From Penicillus capitatus (lineage: Eukaryota; Chlorophyta): DNA of 64,000 nucleotides. The translations under genes and the position numbers were made by a program. Location of the stretch: assembly GCA_965649825.1 (NCBI GenBank), contig OZ287711.1, forward strand, positions 62,001-126,000, written 5' to 3'. Of the stretch, positions 33,207-44,956 are shown piece by piece; the first letter of the stretch is position 1, and every line of letters starts with the position of its first letter. The notes under the pieces were generated by a model. It was given only the letters and a program-made list of their open reading frames with translations. It was not told the origin of the DNA and did not search any database.

Positions 33207-35345
33207 TCTGTGGTGTCTGATGGAGAGAGCGGGTGGAGTGGCAGGTGGAAGACAGATGACACAGAAAGAATCGATGCGCGACTTCAATACCTGACGCGCT
33301 TAAAAACTGATGTCTCGGGTTACATCAGTGTATTTTCTGTGCGAAATTTCTTGGAAACGCGGCACGGCGGTTGGTGTTACTGTATCTCCGTCGAAGCCCG
33401 ACGCGTTGTCGGATTCAAGTCCGAGACATCGTTGATACGATACTGCCGCACCGATCTCATCGACTACCGCGTTGCGCCGAGGAAGTTGTTAACTTCGTTG
33501 ACCGGCTCTGATGAAAGCAAACGTCAGCAAACGCGACAAAACAATCAACGTGTACGCCAGAATGGAACGCGTGGAGAGATGGGTGGAGCCGAAAGAGACA
33601 AGAGAAGTCGCGACATCGCTCACCTGTGGATCTGTCGCAAAACGCAAAACAAAATCGGTTCCGTTGTCGCAGGCGTCTGTCTGCTTGGAAGTTAGAGAGA
33701 AGACGCGTTTTCTGAAATCGAGCGATACGTTACGGATCTTTCACGGAAAAACGCATAGGCCAGCGCTTGTCGTATCGTAGAGTACTTTAACCAAGGTTTC
33801 GTGCAGGCGGCGAGCGTCTTCGAACATGTAACGAAGTAGGACAAAAAACCGCCGCGGGCAAAGCGACAGCATATGCGCAGTGCGAAAGAGTCCGATCGAC
33901 TTCTTTAAGGACTGTCGGTGAACGAGAATTCGATGAGAGAGGGACGCAAGAGCCGAGCGGGGTCGTTGGAGATATGTGTTCTCGTATGATGCATAATTTC
34001 AACGGGTCTTTGTCGACCGAGAAACACGTGAACGTGAGTTATTCAGACCGCTTTCGTGCATAAGAAAATGGTGCTACTCATCAGAAGCAACACACGCAGA
34101 ATGAAATTTAAAGAGCAAAAACGCGAGATGTCTCGATCAAGAAGACAAAGGGTCTAAGAATCAACAAATTGACGAATAAGACTGGTCTAGAGAGTGTGAT
34201 TAGACTTGGCATGTTTTACTATGTTGGAACGGTGCTTTTAGCTTTTGTCGATTTTAGACCTTCGAAGTAATTCGCCAAACTGTCACTTTACTGAATTGTT
34301 GTGAAGATGACAGTCGAACTGTATCTCGAATGCTATTCGCGAAAAGGAGAACGAAAGTTCGCAGAAACCAAGTGCGTTAAATGCACTATTCGAAAAGAGA
34401 TAAAGTGAGGAGAGAACCAAGATATAGCTCAGATAAACCACGAGTCACCTAACAGTCAATCGGACAGTTAAACTCTTAGTGCTTGCTGCCTCAGGCTATA
34501 GGAAATCTTCCGTATCTTCAAACGAAATTCGTTGCCTTGGTCAGAACCTTGAGTAAAACTTCACAAACTTCTTGACAACCGGAGGAGCTTTAATGGCTTT
34601 GTCACAAGTTTCACTGAGTAGCTGCTTGATCTTCCATTCGTCCAGATTTTAGCTAATTGAGCCTTTAGTTCAACACACTGTCACTATAATGAAGTCAAGG
34701 AAGGAGAAAGAACCGAAGGGGAAGGTCACGTCGTTACATGAAGCATGACGCCATCATAACGTCATGTTGAAAACCCATATAAAAAGGGGGGCTATCCGAA
34801 GAAACATCATTCTGTAAGAAAGAACGTATTCTGCTTTCAAAACTTCGATATTGCGCGTATCAACACCTTTGTAATATCCATCGTCACATTTCCTTATGCG
34901 GACACCCACAACCTCTTGTCTCATCAGTGCATTCACGCCAAAGAATGTCCTACTCAACTGGAAGCGAAGTGAATCGAGTTGCTCCGTTCGATTCTTTCAA
35001 ACCGATAGAAAGAGAGATGTTATTTGCAAAACTAATCGTTCTGGTACACAGTCTCGCTGCTTGGCAATAAAAAGACCAGAACGGTGAAGATCTTTTTGAA
35101 TGCAAAGAGCCGAAACCCGAAAGACCGAGCTCTCGTGGCCGGCATACTTCAGACGACGATCTCGCAGACTTCATCTCCCGAAAGGAGACTGTGAACGTCG
35201 GCCTAGCAGCCGATCCCGGGCCGGATGGGAAGTAGCGCAGAGATACTCCGTTGGAAAAAATAACTACATAACTATTGTGCGAATACAACAGAACAGTTCC
35301 TCTAAAATACCCCGGACCATGGACAGTCGCAACATTAAGCAAGCC

Positions 35346-35410
35346 TCTGCATGGCTGACGTGTTAACAAACGAAAGTCATGTAAAAATCCCGAACGATTA
35401 CTGTTACTAG
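35346..35410 (+). mobile_element. LINE 3'-end relic
   Basis: The stretch CTCTGCATGGCTGA...AACAAACGAAAGTCATG followed by TAAAA is shared, with minor changes, with 49449-49515, where it ends in a (TTA)n tail downstream of a LINE ORF2 tail. It is therefore a 3' untranslated end of the same element family. Confidence 0.55.
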
Positions 35411-35872
35411 CTAAGCCTCTCCTCATCTTCCTACGTCAGGGCTCCACCACTGAACCGTTGCTGGCGTGGTGCCATGCTTACGGTTTGTATGCGGCATCAA
35501 TCTTCGAAACATACGGCCTGAGACGAAGACTCTTAAGGCACTCTTGACAGTGATGTATCTCTCCCTTCGAAAACTAGCAAACGAACACGAATGTAACTGA
35601 TTAGTAGGAACTAGAAGCATAAGTTTTGCAAGATTTGGACAAAGTCGGTCTCTTCTGCTCGCTGTGAATTCTAGAAGGGTGTTAATTTTGAAGGGGATTA
35701 GTAATGAGGAGTTCGACTGTATTGCAAGCATAAGCTTCACATATCAAAAGCTCTGTGTTTCACGGACGTCATTTCACAAATTGTCGATTGCTAAAAAGAA
35801 ATCTATGACGTTCCTCATCGATTATCCGACGTTACGTTAACAGAAAGACAATTCTCGTACCACGTCCGTCCA

Positions 35873-35958
35873 TTAGCTTACAAGCCGTTCCTCGTTATTA
35901 GCCTTAGCTTACAAGCCGTTCCTCGTTATTAGCCTTAGCTTACAAGCCGTTCCTCGTC
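35873..35958. repeat. 31-bp tandem repeat, 2.8 copies
   Basis: Units starting TTAGCTTACAAGCCGTTCCT at 35873, 35904 and 35935 are identical over their shared length. The third is cut after 24 bp. There is no coding context. Confidence 0.9.
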
Positions 35959-36831
35959 CGTTAACGTATCACGGCAATGAAAAAAGACAACAAAAGTGGA
36001 GGGACAATGCGCAATAGTCCTGATCTTTTGGCTTTTGTCGAAGAACTGATGGTACATCATAACTGCTCAGATTACGCAGATTACCTATAATCGGTAAATA
36101 AGAGTTGTTTTCTGTGAATCGGCATGATTCTGACGAAGTTTGGAGTTTGATAGCAGTGAAAACAAGCAAAAGATTTTTAACGACTCAAAACAGCAACAGT
36201 GGAAGCCTTTAAAACGCTGGAAGATGCAGTGAGTACTACTGTTTGCATGGACGGTGTGGCTAAGCAAAACGTACGGGCCAAGGACATCCAACGTTGGGAA
36301 TATGGTAAAATCAGGGATAAATTGAGAAGCTTGGAATATGACTTCAACTGACCTTACGTTATCTGTCTATGATTGTCCGAATCACTGGCATCTCTATCTG
36401 TTTACGGTTACTCTATTTAATGTAAGCGTTAATTGCGCCGTCAGCAAAAAAAGGGAAGCTTTGTGATGCCATACATTGCAGCAGTGTAGTCATTATTTTG
36501 GTTGCTCCAATGTGGTTTCAGTCTACGTACTTACTGCCTTGCTGGCGACACTTCCTTTAAGCAGACTAAAGAGTAGAGCTTTAGGCGTGTTCTGCTGCGG
36601 TGCTCGGACGGCTCGTCAAATGTGCGACGAGAGTAGCTTTACATGAAACAAAGCCAACAACCGTACAGCTCAAGATTAGGATGATGGATAGTATGCACGT
36701 GCCCGAGATTCGTCGTTTCGGGCAGAGGTAAGTAAAACATCAAGAGATACAGTGCAAACAAGCGTTCAACGACTTCGCGAGATTTGCCGATTATATTTGT
36801 ACTTAGCCAAAACGATTCAGACATATCTGAA

Positions 36832-37260
36832 TCAGTTCGGACCCAAATACTCAACCTTGAATCTGGACAACAACGCGTCGATGACGACGCTGGTGTCGAC
36901 CGAAGCGATGTGTAAGGTCCAGCAAGAGTGTTTTCTTTCGATAGTTGAGGATCATAACGTTATCAAACGGATCAGTGAAGACGTATAGCAACATAGCAAT
37001 GGCACATGTATGCATATCCATGATGATGAGGAGGTTATGGACCAGAAGAGGAGACACTTGTGGTTTGGAAACAATCTTACTCCTTTCCTCCAAGCGACGT
37101 GCCGAAGCGACTTGGCGAAATATATCCAGCAACGTTTTGCAACAACGTCTTTATGTGACTTTACGCTTCCGATCGAAAATGCAAAGATCTGTAAAACAGT
37201 CAAAAACGAAGTGATGCTACCCGACCCCCCGTAAATCCTGTAGCGTGTCAACGATTCCTG
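36832..37260 (-). pseudogene. Decayed copy of secreted two-Cys family member 1
   Basis: On the minus strand DMHTCAIAMLLYVFTDPFDN and VMILN align with the second-Cys region of member 1 (DPKTCSISMSLYSFTVLPFN, DVMVLT). A shifted frame then gives LAGPYTS, for LSGPFMGS, and a third frame gives SRFKVEYLGPN and stop, for SRFEVEYLGPE and stop. At least two single-base shifts break the reading frame within about 60 bp. The signal-peptide exon and first Cys motif are not recognisable. It is a pseudogene of the copy at 16649-17278. Confidence 0.7.
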
Positions 37261-37338
37261 GTGGACGTCTAGATTCATCCAAAAATTAAATATCTGATGA
37301 ACGCATCAATAGATTTTCGAAATTTATTTGCTGTTTGT

Positions 37339-37599
37339 TTACTTACCAACACCTTCGACAGTATCCACGAATGGCGAAACGAACGCCTTCGTCGTTTTCG
37401 ACCCGAGACACGTTCTTAGCAGGCTGAATCGTAGGAAACCACTGATGCCCGAATATTTCGTCTCCGGCGAGCGACGAACGAACGCACTTTCCAGTAGATG
37501 AAAGCTCCACAGGTCGGTTGGTCGGTTCAGTGCATATCGCAGATAACCTTGGCGAGAACGCAAAGGACGAAGACGATCGCAAGACTCTTCAGGAACATT
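37339..37599 (-). pseudogene. 5' fragment of a patatin-like gene
   Basis: An ATG at 37599 opens a signal-peptide-like segment (MFLKSLAIVFVLCVLAKVIC). In a shifted frame VELSSTGK follows, then a gtgcgt donor. The same KLSSTGK/gtgcgt junction ends exon 1 of the intact patatin-like gene at 54776. After the intron, LLRTCLGSKTTKAFVSPFVD loosely tracks the intact LIRRPPGSTFKTILAVDGGG. The frame shift and missing catalytic domain mark it as a broken paralogue. Confidence 0.5.
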
Positions 37600-38241
37600 G
37601 TAGACAAAACAAGAGGCCAAGAGAACGCGATCATGTAAAATGGATGTCCAATCTGCAGCGATTTATCTAAAACCAGATGTCTATGTATGTCGAAGCGCAT
37701 CAAAACAGTCGAATGGTCTGTCCTTCATCATGACGTCAATAACGCACACGGTTCGTCAATAATCTTACCGTTGACAGGGCTAGACAACGGAATAGAAAGT
37801 CCGTTTACGTGAACCGTCCCTCGATGTCGCCTCTACGGAAATAGCGTCCATGCACCGCATTTCAGAAACGCCAACTGTCAGAGACTTCATGGCACTCACT
37901 GTACGGCTTTCTACTTGTCCTCGCTCCTTCTTTCAGTACTCTGTAGATGCCGTTTTTGTGCTTCGCGCCTGATCCAGCCGCCATTCGCGTGTCGTTAATA
38001 AAGACTCGAGTAAAAGCTTTCGCGACAAGAGCCGCGTAGAAAGCCGTCGAGACGCATCGCGTGACATACCAACGTTGTGCAGACGTCATGTTCCAATCCC
38101 CTCAACGAGCTCTGAAAAACAAAGCAATCCAGATGGATGCTAAGAAACCCACGATCTCCAACAAATCAGATGGGGACGAACGTATCACACAAACGAAAAA
38201 CGAGCCGGACAGTGTCTTCGCGGCAAAACAAATTTTGTCAA
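37600..38241. other. Intergenic, nothing recognised
   Basis: 642 bp between the patatin fragment and the 3' end of the second beta-rich gene. No gene, repeat or RNA was seen. Confidence 0.4.
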
Positions 38242-39237
38242 CTATTCGTCTTCACTCACGTAATCATCCTCCGTCGCATCGTCTTCGTCATCCGAGGAAC
38301 AGACCTCGTTCGGTGCGTTTCTCTCTAAGAAGTCGTGATCATCATCCGTTGGAATGTTGACCGGTTCGAGTGGCGGTCCCAGATGAATGGTGGTGTTGAT
38401 CTCGCGTACAACGCCATCCACGGACCTACCCTGTCGCCGACCCCTTAGCCTTGCGCTGATATCGAGACCTGAGGTCTCCTACACACGACACACGAGATCA
38501 TGCCAGGAAGGCATGCGTCCGACCGATGTCACATCTGTTTGTGGCAGTAGCGGTACAGTAATCTTGCGATCCACACAGCTGCTTTTCATGACTCCAAGCA
38601 CCGCCGCCAGTGTCCGCATGTTTCCCAGTTTTAGATTGAGTCCCACAGTAAACTGAACCACGACGATCGTCATTGCATGAAAAGACGTGTGGAGTGAGAG
38701 ACAGTGTCTTCATAGTTGACATAGAGTGAAGGTGTGAAAAGAACCTCGTTGCCAAGACAATGAAATCGCGCGTTCATCCTGAGTTTGGATTTTCTGTTCC
38801 CCACTTGTAGCGTAAAATTATCATTCACCTGACACCGCAGCTCAGACAGTGCACATCAGGAAGCTTTGGGATGATACTCTGTAATTCACTCGGGCAATGG
38901 GCTCGGCTTTTCTCGATCGGAGGCAATACTCACTTCCGACGGTCGCCTAGAGCAAACGAGGCAAAAGAGCATTCAGTTTCAGGGCAGGTAGCAGCCTACC
39001 ACCATTCTCTCCGTCACTCTAAAATCCTGAAGAGAGAGACACAATGATCCATGAGATCTGTAACGGTGATGGGACAGGAGGCACCTTTCGAACGGTCACT
39101 TTGAATCTCCGGCAGCATCTCTTCGCAATCTGGCCGAAGAATCCTCTTCCCGAGAAGTCGCTGTCTGTCTCTGTAAACAGTGGTTCGTAAGGACGTTCAG
39201 CTCTTTCAAGAGCTTTTTTCCCACCAACGACATCCAT
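38242..39237 (-). CDS. Beta-rich protein, copy 2 (possible membrane beta-barrel)
   Basis: Six exons: 39237-39085, 39026-39000, 38946-38878, 38828-38703, 38652-38533, 38478-38242; 243 aa. The first five exons are exactly 153, 27, 69, 126 and 120 nt, the same as in copy 1 at 5345. Conserved blocks include FTETDSDFS, RCCRRFKVTVRKDFRVTERM, SEYCLRSRKAEPIARVNY, NDNFTLQVGNRKSKLRMN, LKLGNMRTLAAVLGV and ETSGLDISARLR. The acidic tail is retained but its sequence has diverged (SSDDEDDATEDDYVSEDE). Function unknown; see copy 1. Divergent from the AUH gene across 366 bp. Confidence 0.82.
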
Positions 39238-39603
39238 TTTACTGCCCGAATGGAAAAGAAGTCGTGTTGCTAAAATGACGGACGAGGATGAAAAGACGGA
39301 CGGACCTCTCTGGACACACGTCGTCATTTTCTGCATCTTTGGAGTCGAAATCCGTTCTTCTCTCATATCGGCGAAGCCTGTCACCTCAGCACATCTCTCC
39401 TACCACTCCCTATTCTTTACACCTTTGTCGTCCATAATCTCGCTTTCTGAGAAAAAAGGCGGAAAACGGTATGAAATAATGTCATTAAACATCGAAAGGT
39501 CGTTGCCCTGATCACGACCGTTCTGTCGTCCATCGAGGCGTTGTTGAGTCGCAAATACGTCAGATAGATAGAGGCATCTTGTTCGGAGAGGTTTGTCATT
39601 CCT

Positions 39604-40681
39604 ATGCTCTCTGCATGGACTGCCATTCGGACCTTTGCCCCGCGCCTCACAAGGGTGCCTTTTCGACTGAACCCCTTCATCTTGCGTACGCTACTCACAC
39701 TAACCAGACAGAAAGATGCGCATGAAGGTCTGGTCAGGCGACCATACCGCACACGTTTGTCGTTTGAAGGGGTCGCTGTTACAGGCATCGCCGTCGTGGA
39801 GTTAGCGAGACCAGAGGCAAAAAACGCGCTTTCGCTTGAAATGCTCGAGGCTCTGCGTCGTCACACCATCGAATGCGCTGAAGACCAGGACCTTCGCTGC
39901 GTTGTGCTCACCAGTGCCGTGCCCGATACTTTCTGCGCCGGTATCACATTCCGCACGCTGAGTATGTATCCCGTCCGTCTTCGCTTTTCCAGGGGCGGAT
40001 CTGAAGGAAAGACTTCGCATGTCCGTCAATGAAGCTGGAGAAACGGTCAGGAAGATACGTGCCGTCCTCGATGCCTTTGCTCGACTGTCGATGCCGACCA
40101 TCGCCGTCGTCAACGGCATTGCACTTGGCGGCGGTGCAGAGCTGGCCCTTGCATGCGATCTCCGAATAGGTCTCGTCATCTTTCCCGCCCTCTCAGATCA
40201 CAACAATCCAATGCCCTTTAGGAGGGCCCAACGCACGATTCGGTTTCCCAGAAACGCGTCTCGCCATCATTCCCGGCGCCGGTGGAACGCAACGCCTTCC
40301 GCGTGTCGTCGGTTTATCCAAGGCCAAGGAGCTCATATTCACTGGAAGGACTCTCGGTGTGTCCATCCACTCGTACAGGTCGCCGCGTCCAGAATCATTC
40401 ATGGCGTAGATGCACGGGCTGCACTCGACATCGGTCTACTGGATCATCTCTGTCAAGATCCGATAACCGAAGCGCTCAAAACGGCAAAGGAGATTTGCGA
40501 AGGCGGTCCGATCGGCGTACGAATGGCGAAAGAAGCTATCGACGGCGGATTCGGCAAGGTCATGGAGGAGGCTCTTGAGATCGAATCGCGCTGCTACGAA
40601 CAGACGTTGACCACTGAGGATCGTCAAGAAGGACTCCGCGCCTTTCAAGAGAAACGCAAACCACGTTACAAGGGACGCTGA
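39604..40681 (+). CDS. AUH: Methylglutaconyl-CoA hydratase (AUH), mitochondrial
   Basis: Four exons: 39604-39940, 39993-40169, 40222-40356, 40410-40681, all introns phase 1 and 52-53 nt; 306 aa. The N-terminus ([20 protein letters not shown]) is a plausible mitochondrial presequence. The crotonase fold shows [32 protein letters not shown] (oxyanion loop) and [20 protein letters not shown] with the catalytic-region Glu. The C-terminus ([18 protein letters not shown]) is the AUH-specific ending (human RLEGLLAFKEKRPPRYKG). The enzyme hydrates 3-methylglutaconyl-CoA to HMG-CoA in leucine breakdown. It converges with Peter Pan, the two stops being 98 bp apart. Confidence 0.93.
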
Positions 40682-40779
40682 TGCCGATGTCTTCTGCCCT
40701 TCTCTCTCATCTTTCGCCTCGCCGTGACGCCAAAATGCGCATCGGGTTGCGAACCGACCTGTCACATCACATCCCCTCG

Positions 40780-42243
40780 TCACAAACCTTGTCCCGTCAG
40801 TCGCACCTCCTCTTTGTAGTAGCGCACGTCATCGTCTTCCTCATTTAAGTCCTCGCGTGGGATCTCCTGCTGCAATGCTTTCCTTTTCCTCGTCTCCTTC
40901 TCTTCTCTCTTGGCCGCCACGCGTCGCTCCTGTCCATTTCAGAAGTGCATTTGGATTTGGACGTTGGGAGCTATGTCCTCCACCTGTTCTTTCCTGCGCT
41001 GGATTTTAAGCTGTGCCGTCTGTTCTCTGCGACGTCCCGTCTCGGCGATTTCTTCCAACGACTTCGTCACGTATTTGTTGTAGAGAACGAGTCCGTCCAT
41101 CACGCCTTGTTCAATCTTATGCAGTACCAGATCCATTCTGGGGCCCAACTGCATTCAAACGCCCTCAATCTTGTGTCCTCGTCGTTGCGATGCTCCCGAC
41201 TCACTTCTGTCAACTTCACACGACGCATCGTCGGTTCATCCTTCGTCAGTTCCGGCGCCAAATCGACGCGATTGTCCTCACCCTCGCTCTCCTGTCCACT
41301 CATCAAGATCGAAGGCGATGGTGCCGTTCGAACAACTCACAGAGGCATCTCCTTTGGAGAGCAGTTCATTGATACTGTGCATGTCGCCCAGATCCGGGAC
41401 GCCTTTCTCGTAGAGCAGTGCCCTCAGCCTCTTGTTCATTCCTCGCACCGGAATCGAAAGACGGTAATGCCGAAAATGAATGCGATCGTCATCAGCATCG
41501 TAGTGAAAGAGCACGACGCGTTTTCTGCTCTGGATCTCCGTAGACTGCGGCCGGATAGCAGGAAAGAGATTCTGCAGCAGCGTCACCAACAAGGTATGGT
41601 GCTGACTCTTCTGAAAATTCGTCATCACCACCAACGGAGCGCTTCGAAAACCGTGCTTCTGATCAAAGGAATGACCCAGTGCTGTCTGGACATTGCTCAT
41701 CAAACTGTAAGAGGTGATCTTGAACGAAGCCGTTGGACCCTGAAATCCCATACATACCAGATCTGCAGATGCAGTTTACGGTCGACAGGATCCGAGACCT
41801 GAGGCGATTTCATAATCTTGAGGTTGAGACTGGTGTCCGTGAGGAAGAGAGCCAAGACATGGCTGATGCCCAGCGGTCCACAGACGTCCAAGAAATCACG
41901 CGTCTTGTTGAATCGCCGCTCCTGATGCCATTCGCGTCGGCGAAGGGAGAAGACACACGAAACTGGTACTTTGACATTCTGAGCAGTATTCGGAAGAAAG
42001 ACGCGACGTAGATCGCGCTTGAGTTTCTGAACACCGGCCTGCAAAAGAGCACGATAGCATCCGAGATGCTGGGAAGAGGATCAGACGTTCTGAACGCCGT
42101 GAGTGATGACGAAGGTACGCGGCTCCTTCACCTCTAGTGTCTCCACTTCTCTTCGTTTCTCCTGTACGAACTCAATGAAGAGGGCGACATCGGCAGACGG
42201 TTCTTACGGAACGCCGCGTCGTCTTCGTCGCACGTCGCCGCAT
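40780..42243 (-). CDS. PPAN: Peter Pan/SSF1 Brix-domain ribosome biogenesis factor
   Basis: Eight exons, all phase 0: 42243-42208, 42161-42096, 42038-41970, 41921-41799, 41739-41341, 41291-41205, 41148-40984, 40929-40780; 364 aa. The first exon gives the family start MRRRATKTTRRS. The Brix domain shows EPRTFVITHG, RFNKTRDFLDVCGPLGISHV, LLQNLFPAIRPQSTE, RIHFRHYRLSIPVRGMNKRL and MRRVKLTEL GPRMDLVLHKIE. A basic coiled tail and an acidic DLNEEDDDVRYYKEEV end follow, as in PPAN. It assists processing of 27S rRNA precursors in 60S assembly in the nucleolus. It is 78 bp downstream of EXECUTER on the same strand. Confidence 0.93.
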
Positions 42244-42321
42244 GAAATCGAAGTGGATTTAGGCCAAGGCCTGTCACGTCATCATTGTTGTTGCAAAACG
42301 AGAAATATCCTCACAGATCGT

Positions 42322-44449
42322 CTATTCCATTTGGGGAAATGTCAGACGATAGAGCAAAATGTGCGCCCGGCGCGCTTGGGGGATCGACCAGACGAGTCCC
42401 AGTTCCGCACCGCCCGCCAAAGGACTACTCGGATCAAAAACGAGCAGTTCGCCATCCACCCATTCAGGTTTCTTATATCCTGTCTGGGCAATGCGTCCTC
42501 GTCCACTGTACTGGAAACGAATGCCCAGCTCCTCTGAGTGCATCGCTTCGGGCACCGCCCGATTTCCGCGATCAATCCTTGCCCTGATCCACATCCAAGA
42601 TGATCATCATCATCCAATCGATCGTCCAGGACTCACATGAAAGAAAGCTCTCCGGCCGGGACATTTGAATCGCCAGTGATTTTGCGGACGTACACGCATT
42701 CCTTGCCATTTGTGATATCGATTTGCCGACTTAGATGCAGAACTTCCAGTCCATGTGGACCAAATCTGCCGATGAAGAGTCCAGCAAAGGGATCCGTCGT
42801 GGTGCATTCCTCCAAAGGCAAACGTGTGAACATCACTTCGCCTTCCAACTCTGCACTCTCCGAGTCTCTGCCTGTTTTGCTCCATCCCGGAAAATCTTCC
42901 AACTCCGTCTAGAGTCACACACACTCACATTTCTAAGCCTCATATGGACGCTTCGTTCGACCTCCTGTCTTTCTATCTTTTTGAGCACTTGCTCGAGGAG
43001 GCTATAAAGCTTCTTGCTCATAGAGTAGAACGATATCCGGTCCTTTCAAACACCACATCCACAGCGAGCATGGCAAATGTGTGAGGACTACCTTCAGATG
43101 AGGTTTGAGTTCACTCATGGGCATGTCATCAATCGCCTTTTCCAGGGCTTTTGTAAAATGCTCTTCCAAATCGAAAGATTCAGCATCAGTGGTGGCGGTA
43201 GTGGTATCAGTCGATGCGTCTTCAGATTCGTCCTCTTCATCCTCGTCCTCATCATCATCATCATCCTCGTCCTCGTCTTCGTTCTTTTCTTCGACTGCCG
43301 ATTCTTCATCCACACTCAGCACAAATCGATTTCGATCCCACCATTGCAGATCGGCAGGCAATCTCCATTCCACCCCATCGGCGATGGCTACACACAGAGA
43401 CAGAGGACACACCTGTACTGGAGTTCGAATGGAGCGTAGTCGCCATCGGGCTTGTCTTCGTCGACCACAACCGTATCGTCCGAATCCGATCCGTCACTGA
43501 CCACCACGGCTGCTACCTGGTGTCACACAAATGACAAATGCCAGTCATCAAGGGAAAACCGAACTTCGACATCTTCTGGCTCGGATGGCGGATGTGGCCG
43601 GGATGCATCTTTGCTGTCATCATCCATGCCATCTTGGTCATCCTGTTGCACAATGGAGACCATAACGCGAATGGCTTCGTGTGGTATGTCCTCGGCAGCC
43701 TTTACATACACTTCAGCTTCAATGTCATCCACCACTCCGCCACCCTCTTCTTCCAAAGCTTCCAGCTCAGGACTTCGTAAAACACAGCTCTGATGCTGAA
43801 TGGATCCGTTCGGATCGCGTCGAAGGAAAACTTCCATGGCAAAGTGCCCATCAGAAGACGTCTCTGCTCTTTCGGCAAATATATCTTCTGTCATAAACGA
43901 CTCCGATACACCACAGAGCGTCGCAATCTCATTCGGCGAGAAAATTCTCCCAGAATAGCGGCAAAATTCTTTGCAGATGTACATCAGTTGACCTCGAGGG
44001 TCGTCATGTCCACGGACAACCCACCAACCACACAGTCCTGCCAATCCCTCATCCCTGATCCTCGCTGCATCATCGTACCGCTCTTCCTCGATTGCCCTCG
44101 ACAATTCCTATCCATCAATCATCTCACAAAAGAGTGAGAGGTGTGAGAAGATGACATACATGTTGAACAACTGACAGGATATCTTGCTCATCGAGGGCCA
44201 CAAGATTTTTCTTCGTCTGACGTGCCTCATCGTAATTTTCGATCTCAATGTCTTCCTGTAATTTTTCCCGCAGCCACGTTCGTTCGTTCTCGATGGATTC
44301 AATGTGTGAAAAGTACTCCAACCAATCGTTCCACAGATGGTCCTGCCCCGTGCAAAACCTCGACTAAAAAATCACACCATGACCAACCTTCTTACGCGTT
44401 GTGTGCGATCTGTGCTCGCGGAAGTGAGTCTGGGAATATCAATAGGCAT
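42322..44449 (-). CDS. EX: EXECUTER-like plastid singlet-oxygen response protein
   Basis: Exons 44449-44396, 44363-44160, 44107-43565, 43516-43472, 43412-43092, 43042-42950, 42908-42637, 42583-42322; about 597 aa. The 5' end is uncertain: a complete transit peptide is not seen and an upstream exon may be missing. UVR-type helices read LREKLQEDIEIENYDEARQT and LSRAIEEERYDDAARIRDEG, then LAGLCGWWVV, as in Arabidopsis EX1/EX2. A 45-residue acidic tract follows. The C-terminal domain has DPFAGLFIGRFGPHGLEVLH, KITGDSNVPAGELSF and KKPEWVDGELLVFD. That Trp (codon 42462-42460) aligns with EX1 Trp643, the residue whose oxidation by singlet oxygen triggers EX1 turnover. EX proteins sit at grana margins with FtsH. 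Middle introns are less certain than the domain call. Confidence 0.86.
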
Positions 44450-44956
44450 GACATCGAGATTAGCCGGCCCCTGACTCAACGCAGGTTTGCTCCACGCCTA
44501 AGTGCTGCCGACTCAGTCGTCTGCAATGTCTATACAAAGTATACGTGGCTGAAACGATCTGGCAGAGCCGGCAGACGCCACATCCGTCGTTTCACAGCGC
44601 TTCCCAGACAGCGCGTTGTGTTGCAGGTCTGAACATGGCGCCATCGCGGCTGTGTCTACAGGACAGAAAGACGGCGTCTATACTTTAACACATGTCATGT
44701 CACACTTTTAGCAAAGAGTGAGACCGTGGAGCTGGGAATCTTTCGAAGGTCAAACCGCGCATCGCGAGCTCTTGTCGGACGGCGCTCTGCCTCAGCGATT
44801 TGAAACGTCGCATCAATTTATCACCGTCATGCGCATTCAGACAAAGAAGTTGCTATCGATTCATCCCGTCGTGTTCACGTACTGCTTGTTGCAGAAAAGG
44901 TTTTCGATTCGTGAACGCGCCTCGGAATCGTATTCGTTTCGTCCCTCGTCGTCGCC
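44450..44956. other. Divergent intergenic region between EXECUTER and MATE 2
   Basis: 507 bp holding both promoters and perhaps a 5' exon of EXECUTER. Frames beginning MFRPATQRAVWEAL and MWRLPALPDRFSH on the minus strand could be transit-peptide starts, but I could not splice either in frame. Confidence 0.35.

Larger units (their letters stand above)
33207..36831. other. Gene-poor 3.6-kb stretch with repeat relics
   Basis: No supported gene. The part after 34 kb is A+T-richer than the genic regions. It contains a LINE-type 3' end (35346-35410), a 31-bp tandem repeat (35873-35958) and a minus-strand frame at 35423-35740 whose PNLAKLMLLVP segment only weakly recalls a hAT transposase dimerisation region. 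A 161-codon frame at 33210-33695 has no recognisable content. Confidence 0.4.

Noticed and set aside
33210-33695. 161-codon plus-strand open frame next to secreted-family member 3
   Set aside because: Translation has no hydrophobic, repeat or family features, and it starts where the divergent promoter of member 3 should be.
35423-35740. Possible hAT transposase dimerisation remnant
   Set aside because: Only PNLAKLMLLVP recalls the motif; the following conserved Arg-Phe-Ser block would need frame shifts and no terminal repeats were found.
37343-37582. Minus-strand frame read as an intact small secreted protein
   Set aside because: The hydrophobic start and the SSTGK segment are in different frames and match exon 1 of the patatin-like gene, so a broken paralogue fits better.
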